From NCBI GenBank assembly GCA_900769945.1, contig CAAGIO010000014.1, forward strand, positions 8,497-72,496: DNA of 64,000 bases, in the 5' to 3' direction. This document shows, in pieces, positions 59,220 through 64,000 of the stretch (positions are counted from its first letter, which is position 1; each line of letters starts with the position of its first letter). The stretch comes from Bacteroidales bacterium (GTDB taxonomy: Bacteria; Bacteroidota; Bacteroidia; Bacteroidales; F082). Under the pieces are notes generated by a model that was given only the letters and a program-made list of their open reading frames with translations, did not search any database and was not told where the DNA came from. The position numbers and the translations under genes were made by a program.

Positions 59220-60719
59220 TTATTTTCTTCTGAGCAGTATCTTGTTTAGTTTTAATCCAATGTTTTCGAGAGGGTTACATCTTTCAGTTTGGTCGAGGAC
59301 GAACTCGTTCGGTCCTTTTTCTATTTTCATGGTTCCGAAATATGCGGTCTGTAACATTCTGTCAACGCCGGGAAGTGAGAGTGACAGCTCTGCTCCGTTG
59401 CATCTCACTGAGTATTTTTTGTCGTTATTTTCAGGTTCATAAACGATAAAAACATCGTATTCTGCAGATTCTTCTGCTTCGATGTTCCAAGAAATCCATG
59501 ATTCTGTTTCAACGCTCATATAGCCTGTGCCGTCAAGGGCTGCATGGAACAGTCCGTTTTGGGTAGTTAGGACGATGTCGCCTCCGTCTTGGGATTTCAC
59601 AATTTTTATGTCTTCGTCTTTTATTTTTGCCAAGATGTCGAGGGTGTCGGGGTTCTCTTTGAGGAACTGTCCAATGCCTAAAAGTACATCTTTCTCATAA
59701 TCAATGACTTTTCCAGTATTATCTGGGCCGATGTTCAGGAGGAAGACGCCGCCGTGGCGCACCGTGCTTGTCAGTCTGTTGATTTGAGTGTTGATTTGTT
59801 TTGATATTTCCGGTCGTTTTATCCAAGATTTGTAGCCCCATGTTCCATAAAGAGAAGCAGGGTTGTCCCAATAGATGTCGCCGTAGGAGGCCACGTCGCC
59901 GTTGTCGGGCAGTGTCATGTAGTCGCCCATGTTGTTCATTATCCTTCCATTGATAAGACATTGAGGCTGAATCGATTTCACTGTCTCCCTGAATCTCTTG
60001 CTTTGTTCCGGGGTGATAAGTCCCATGTCGAACCATATTGTGGTTATCTCGCCGTAGTTGGTTAGTAACTCTGTGATTTGCTTTACAATATAGTCTTCAA
60101 GTTCGGGCGTTACTGTTTCGAGTGGGGAATATACTTGGTTGACGTATTCCCAGCATTTGGTGTTAGTGTCAGGTTCGAGACGAGGGATGCCGTAAGGATA
60201 GTGCCAGTCGGGGAGGGAATAGTAGAATCCGAGTTTCATCTGTTGTCGGTGGCAGGCGTCGGCAAGTTCTTGGACTATGTCTTTGCCGTAAGGGGTGAAA
60301 TCAACTATGTTATAATCGGTTGTTGCGGTATGGAACATGCAGAACCCGTCATGATGTTTTGTAGTGATGACGATATATTTCATTCCGGCGTTTTTTGCTA
60401 ATGTAACAATCTCGTCGGCGTTGAAATCCACGGGGTTAAAAGTCTTTGCGACATCTTCGTACTCTGGCACGGTGATTCTGGCGTGGTTCATGATTTGCTC
60501 TCCATAGAACGGCACCATCTCGTCTTTCCAGATGCCGGCAAGTTTTGAGTATATTCCAAAGTGGATGAACATTCCGAAATGGTCGTTTTTCCATGTCTCA
60601 AGAGCCTGTTGGGTTACAGCGTCTTTTGTTATGTTGGAGTCTTGCGGAATGTTATCAGTGTTGCAAGATATAAACAATAGGGTGGCAATAGCTGCTGCGA
60701 AAATGCTTTTCCTTTTCAT
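59220..60719 (-). CDS. GH29 alpha-L-fucosidase, lipoprotein
   Basis: Retaining alpha-L-fucosidase that would release fucose from host mucin or other glycans. It has 499 residues. A lipoprotein signal ends at LLFISCNTD, so it is exported. GH29 blocks are HFGMFIHFGIYS near residue 46, then VITTKHHDGFCMF near 115, and the nucleophile region TTIWFDMG, with D231 as the likely nucleophile. A beta-sandwich follows after about 360. Its ATG overlaps the stop of the upstream dehydrogenase gene (ATGA), so the two are translationally coupled. Confidence 0.93.
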   Translation of the reverse strand: MKRKSIFAAAIATLLFISCNTDNIPQDSNITKDAVTQQALETWKNDHFGMFIHFGIYSKLAGIWKDEMVPFYGEQIMNHARITVPEYEDVAKTFNPVDFNADEIVTLAKNAGMKYIVITTKHHDGFCMFHTATTDYNIVDFTPYGKDIVQELADACHRQQMKLGFYYSLPDWHYPYGIPRLEPDTNTKCWEYVNQVYSPLETVTPELEDYIVKQITELLTNYGEITTIWFDMGLITPEQSKRFRETVKSIQPQCLINGRIMNNMGDYMTLPDNGDVASYGDIYWDNPASLYGTWGYKSWIKRPEISKQINTQINRLTSTVRHGGVFLLNIGPDNTGKVIDYEKDVLLGIGQFLKENPDTLDILAKIKDEDIKIVKSQDGGDIVLTTQNGLFHAALDGTGYMSVETESWISWNIEAEESAEYDVFIVYEPENNDKKYSVRCNGAELSLSLPGVDRMLQTAYFGTMKIEKGPNEFVLDQTERCNPLENIGLKLNKILLRRK

Positions 60720-61663
60720 AATGTGATATTATTAATGTATTTCTGAATATTCTCTATAGTGATGTTAAGTCGAAGAATCTGTGCTTCTGAAGTGCCGAAT
60801 CCGATGTGGGGTAGCAGCAGGGTGTTTGGTGCGGATAGTAATGTGTTGTCGTTGTTGATTGGAGGGAGTCCGCAGAACAAGGGAGGCTCTCCGTCATAGA
60901 CATCGAGGGCAGCGCCGGCTATTGTGCCATCTTTCAGGGCTTTGGCGAGGTCGTCGCTCTTGATGACGCTACCTCTTGATGTGTTGACGATAATGGCGGA
61001 CTTCTTCATCAAGGATAGTTCCTTCGCACTTATCAAATGGTGGGTGTCATCAGTCAGTGCCGTGTGTATTGAGACGATGTCGGATCGATGTAGAAGTGTG
61101 TGAAGGTCAACATTTGTAACGCCTTCCACATGTTTTGGGGAGCGGTTCCAAGCGATGACATTGCAGCCGAAGGCTTTCGCTAACTCTGCTGTGCGCCTGC
61201 CTATTGCACCCAACCCGATGATTCCCAATGTCTTGCCTTTTAACTCAAGGCCGGGAAGTATAGCTCCTGCCTTACAACTCCTCGTCACTTGGTCGTTATC
61301 TCTAATGTGCCGGTATAGTTCAATCATCATGCCTATTGCGAGTTCAGCGACGGCCTCTGTGGAGTAACCGGCGGCGTTGGCGACGTGTATGTTACGTTTC
61401 TTACATTCTTCCAGATCGACATGGTCTAATCCTGAGACGGCGATGGCGAGCATCTTTATCCCTCCCACTGCGTTAAAATAAGCCTTGTCAAGGAGCATGT
61501 CAGTCTCAACGATGATGTCGGCGCCTTGTGAACGCTCTATGTTGAGTTCAGGCCGCTTGTCCTTATAGACGATAACCTCGTGTCCTTGCGACCGCAGGCT
61601 GTCGCACGCTTTGTTGACGGTGTCGTAGTCTAACTCTATAGGCTCTAAAAAAACAATTCTCAT
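60716..61663 (-). CDS. D-2-hydroxyacid dehydrogenase
   Basis: NAD(P)-dependent D-isomer 2-hydroxyacid dehydrogenase of 315 residues from the ATG at 61663. The Rossmann loop is GIIGLGAIGRRTAELAK near residue 150. Catalytic residues are in VNTSRGSVI (Arg), a Glu/Asp region near DVYDGEPP, and LLLPHIGFGTSEA (His). Unlike the SerA copy in this window, it keeps the histidine. It could be a glycerate, phosphoglycerate-like or lactate-type enzyme. Its coupling to a fucosidase hints at a role with a fucose-derived hydroxyacid, but that is speculative. Confidence 0.9.
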   Translation of the reverse strand: MRIVFLEPIELDYDTVNKACDSLRSQGHEVIVYKDKRPELNIERSQGADIIVETDMLLDKAYFNAVGGIKMLAIAVSGLDHVDLEECKKRNIHVANAAGYSTEAVAELAIGMMIELYRHIRDNDQVTRSCKAGAILPGLELKGKTLGIIGLGAIGRRTAELAKAFGCNVIAWNRSPKHVEGVTNVDLHTLLHRSDIVSIHTALTDDTHHLISAKELSLMKKSAIIVNTSRGSVIKSDDLAKALKDGTIAGAALDVYDGEPPLFCGLPPINNDNTLLSAPNTLLLPHIGFGTSEAQILRLNITIENIQKYINNITL

Positions 61664-61681
61664 CTCAAATAATTTTCTGCA

Positions 61682-61689
61682 CAAAAATA
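61682..61689 (-). promoter_or_regulatory. -7 box for the dehydrogenase-fucosidase operon
   Basis: Reverse-strand TATTTTTG, 19 bases upstream of the ATG at 61663. Confidence 0.6.
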
Positions 61690-61760
61690 GTAAATAACGC
61701 TCAAGTTTTGTCTCTTGTGCGATTATTTATTTTGTTTTGACGAAGGTTGTGGGTGGTGGT

Positions 61761-61797
61761 AAAAAAAAGGTGTGGCTTGGTTTCCCTATGCCACACC
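61761..61797 (-). terminator. Terminator of rpsA
   Basis: GGTGTGGC / GCCACACC stem with a 13-base loop; on the reverse strand it is followed by eight T (the A-run at 61761-61768). Confidence 0.88.
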
Positions 61798-61821
61798 ATA
61801 AAATATTCGTTCGGATAACAA

Positions 61822-63681
61822 TTACTTGTTATTCTTCTCTTCTTTCTCAAGGTTTTCTTTGAGTGCTGCGAGAACGTCAAGGTCGCCGAGGGTTGCGCGT
61901 TCAACGTTGTCGTTGATTTGTTTGACGGCGCGTTTAGTGTTCTTAGCGGCTTTCTCTTTCTCTGCATTTTCATTTTCTTCTGCTGCAGCGACTTTGTCTT
62001 CCCAGATACGAGAGTGAGAGAGGATGATCTTCTTGTTTTCCTTTGAGAACTCGATGACCTTGAAGTCTAAAGTCTCATCGGTTTTAGCTGTTGTTCCGTC
62101 TTCTTTCTTGAGGTGGCGGTTAGGGCAAAAGCCTTCTACGCCGTAAGGCAGGGAGACGATAACGCCTTTATCGCTTGCGCTGATGATGGTGCCTTGCTGG
62201 ATTGAGCCGACGGTGAAGATGCTTTCGAATACATCCCATGGGTTCTCTTCAAGTTGTTTGTGGCCGAGGCTCAGGCGGCGGATCTCTTGGTCAACATCAA
62301 GGACGATGACTTCGATTTTGTCGCCAATCTTGGTGAACTCTGCAGGGTGTTTGATTTTCTTTGACCAGCTGAGGTCAGAGATGTGAATCATGCCGTCAAC
62401 GCCTTCTTCAAGTTCGACGAAGATGCCGAAGTTGGTGAAGTTGCGTACTGTGGCGGTATGTTTAGAGCCTTTAGGATAGCGTTCTGAGATGTTTGCCCAT
62501 GGGTCTGGGATAAGCTGTTTCATGCCGAGGCTCATCTTACGCTCTTCGCGGTCGAGGGTGAGGACTTTTGCTTCAACCTCGTCACCAATCTTCAAGAAGT
62601 CTTGAGCTGTGCGGAGGTGCTGTGACCATGACATTTCAGAGACGTGGATAAGGCCTTCAACGCCAGGGGCGATCTCGATGAACGCGCCGTAGTCAGCGAG
62701 GACGACAACCTTACCTTTCACTACATCGCCAACCTTGAGGTTAGGATCGAGTGCGTCCCAAGGATGAGGTGTGAGCTGCTTGAGACCGAGGGCGATACGC
62801 TTCTTGCTGTCATCGAAGTCGAGGATGACGACTTTGATCTGCTGGTCGAGCTGTACGATTTCTTTAGGATCGTTGATGCGGCCCCATGAGAGGTCGGTGA
62901 TGTGGATAAGACCGTCAACACCGCCAAGGTCGATGAACACACCGTAGTTAGTGATGTTCTTGACAACACCTTCAAGAACCTGGCCTTTCTCAAGTTTGCT
63001 GATGATTTCGCTCTTCTGTTGCTCAATCTCGTCTTCAATAAGAGCTTTGTGTGAAACAACCACGTTCTTGTATTCTTGGTTGATTTTCACAACTTTGAAT
63101 TCCATTGTGCTGTTTACGAACACATCGTAGTCACGGATAGGCTTGACATCAATCTGTGAACCTGGCAAGAATGCCTCGATGCCGAATACATCTACAATCA
63201 AACCGCCCTTTGTACGGCTCTTGACGAAGCCGCGGACGATTTCCTGGTTGTCGTATGCTGCATTGACGCGGTCCCATGACTTGAGCATGCGTGCTTTCTT
63301 GTGTGAAAGTACAAGCTGGCCATTGACGCCTTCTTTGCTCTCTACGTAAACCTCGATAACATCACCAACTTTGAGGTCCGGGTTGTGACGGAATTCTGAA
63401 ATCGGAATAATGCCATCTGACTTGAAACCAATGTTTACTACTACCTCACGTGAGGTCTTAGCAACAACAGTGCCGTCGATAACCTCATGGTCACCGATCT
63501 GGCTCATGGTCTTCTCGTACATCTGCTCCATCTTTGCGCGGTCATCAGCTTTGTAGTTGTCGTGCTTCTTGACATCTGTGCTCCAATCGAAATCAGCTGC
63601 AGGAACAGGCTTTACTCTCTTGGTCTCTTTTGTCTCAACGTTCATGGCTTCTGCGTTGATGGTGTTTTCGTTTTCACTCAT
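61822..63681 (-). CDS. rpsA: 30S ribosomal protein S1
   Basis: RNA-binding S1 protein of 619 residues that helps mRNA bind the ribosome, important where Shine-Dalgarno sequences are rare, as in Bacteroidota. The acidic N-terminal 60 residues lead into six S1 repeats. Repeat signatures recur, e.g. GVFIDLGGVDGLIHITDLSW, GAFIEIAPGVEGLIHVSEMSW and GIFVELEEGVDGMIHISDLSW. The end is charged and helical (KENLEKEEKNNK). It has a leader of about 130 bases between promoter and ATG, with potential for regulation. Confidence 0.97.
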   Translation of the reverse strand: MSENENTINAEAMNVETKETKRVKPVPAADFDWSTDVKKHDNYKADDRAKMEQMYEKTMSQIGDHEVIDGTVVAKTSREVVVNIGFKSDGIIPISEFRHNPDLKVGDVIEVYVESKEGVNGQLVLSHKKARMLKSWDRVNAAYDNQEIVRGFVKSRTKGGLIVDVFGIEAFLPGSQIDVKPIRDYDVFVNSTMEFKVVKINQEYKNVVVSHKALIEDEIEQQKSEIISKLEKGQVLEGVVKNITNYGVFIDLGGVDGLIHITDLSWGRINDPKEIVQLDQQIKVVILDFDDSKKRIALGLKQLTPHPWDALDPNLKVGDVVKGKVVVLADYGAFIEIAPGVEGLIHVSEMSWSQHLRTAQDFLKIGDEVEAKVLTLDREERKMSLGMKQLIPDPWANISERYPKGSKHTATVRNFTNFGIFVELEEGVDGMIHISDLSWSKKIKHPAEFTKIGDKIEVIVLDVDQEIRRLSLGHKQLEENPWDVFESIFTVGSIQQGTIISASDKGVIVSLPYGVEGFCPNRHLKKEDGTTAKTDETLDFKVIEFSKENKKIILSHSRIWEDKVAAAEENENAEKEKAAKNTKRAVKQINDNVERATLGDLDVLAALKENLEKEEKNNK

Positions 63682-63818
63682 TTCTTTAATTTTTTGAATA
63701 ATTGTACCCAGCGACTCTCCCGGATTAAGCCTCTGAGGATTGTTTAACTTTTTTAACCTTTCAAACCATTGATAATAAATGCTATAACCAATTCCGAAAT
63801 AAGGCTTGAAATCGGCTG

Positions 63819-63826
63819 CAAAGATA
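63819..63826 (-). promoter_or_regulatory. -7 box for rpsA
   Basis: Reverse-strand TATCTTTG, 138 bases upstream of the rpsA ATG, implying a long leader. Confidence 0.65.
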
Positions 63827-63941
63827 GTAAAATTATTGATACCTGATTCCTCTTGTCCAATTAATTTTTATAGGTGCTTATTTAGTCGATAATGAAATTT
63901 AGTATAAATAATTGGTTATCAATAAAATAATTGCGATTTTT

Positions 63942-63973
63942 TTTGCATATGTCCACAATTTTATGTAACTTTG
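63942..63973 (+). promoter_or_regulatory. Promoter for a gene beyond the window
   Basis: TTTG (63942-63945), 20-base spacer, TAACTTTG (63966-63973): a good Bacteroidota promoter pointing out of the window. Its gene is not visible. Confidence 0.65.
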
Positions 63974-64000
63974 CACTCGAAAACCTTGCAGAAAATCCAA

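Larger units (their letters stand above)
63682..64000. other. rpsA leader and divergent promoter region
   Basis: Contains the rpsA promoter (63819-63826), a leader of about 130 bases to the rpsA ATG, and a forward-strand promoter at 63942-63973. No gene starts before the window end. Confidence 0.6.

Noticed and set aside
1..64000. tRNA, rRNA, CRISPR, intact insertion sequence or prophage
   Set aside because: Intergenic regions were read for cloverleaf-like segments, regular direct repeats and transposase or integrase motifs; none was convincing. A tRNAscan or IS search could still find something missed by eye.

Overview
This window is a contiguous stretch of a Bacteroidota chromosome, most likely an anaerobic, host-associated member of the order Bacteroidales. 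The evidence is consistent across the window. Many intergenic regions carry the Bacteroidota promoter signature (a -7 box TAnnTTTG, in a few cases with a TTTG-like -33 box). The primary sigma factor is of the short Bacteroidota type. There is a Rnf subunit, a protein with a type IX secretion sorting tail, a Ser-type sulfatase next to an anaerobic sulfatase maturase, lineage-restricted families (DUF4295, DUF4301, DUF5723, DUF1015), and the gene order rpmG - DUF4295 - ftsY - rimO. I found no rRNA, tRNA, CRISPR array, intact insertion sequence or prophage by eye.

Layout. 1-1.2 kb: rnfB (cut by the window edge) and a RseC-like protein, reverse strand. 1.3-3.6 kb: YihY/BrkB membrane protein and MATE transporter. 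3.6-8.2 kb: a small surface-polysaccharide cluster (GpsA-like dehydrogenase, flippase, glycosyltransferase, methyltransferase) closed by a perfect 18-bp hairpin. 8.2-14 kb: pruA, an NlpC/P60 hydrolase, the c-di-AMP phosphodiesterase pgpH, WbqC and a thioredoxin lipoprotein. 14-21.7 kb: a bacterial deoxyhypusine-synthase-like enzyme, hutI, a sulfatase/maturase pair and a fused ftcD. 21.8-24.8 kb: rpmG, the DUF4295 protein, ftsY, rimO. 24.9-32.7 kb, reverse strand: T9SS-tailed protein, pepD-rpe, primary sigma factor, pnp, rpsO, antiporter. 32.9-39.2 kb: a lipoprotein/DUF5723 pair, gcvT, a periplasmic family often mislabelled asparagine synthetase B, yebC. 39.6-42.6 kb: ureohydrolase, S41 protease and an outer-membrane barrel. 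42.9-46.3 kb: serC-serA-DUF1015, the serine operon. 46.3-47.0 kb: a decayed stretch. 47-51 kb: a divergent acyl-CoA-reductase-like gene, rpmE2, lon. 51-56.7 kb: an unknown protein, an orphan oligopeptide-binding lipoprotein and the thrS-infC-rpmI-rplT translation operon. 56.8-63.7 kb: DUF4301, ferritin, a dehydrogenase/alpha-L-fucosidase pair and rpsA.

Most of the window is housekeeping. I did not find a convincing undescribed multi-gene system. The points most worth a second look are the apparent AUA start of infC, an acyl-CoA-reductase homologue that appears to lack its nucleophilic cysteine, the deoxyhypusine-synthase homologue, a hairpin between rpmI and rplT that could be an L20 operator, a 19-bp near-palindrome found identically in two distant intergenic regions, and the frameshifted relic at 46.5-47.0 kb. 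All assignments rest on reading motifs by eye; no database search was run.
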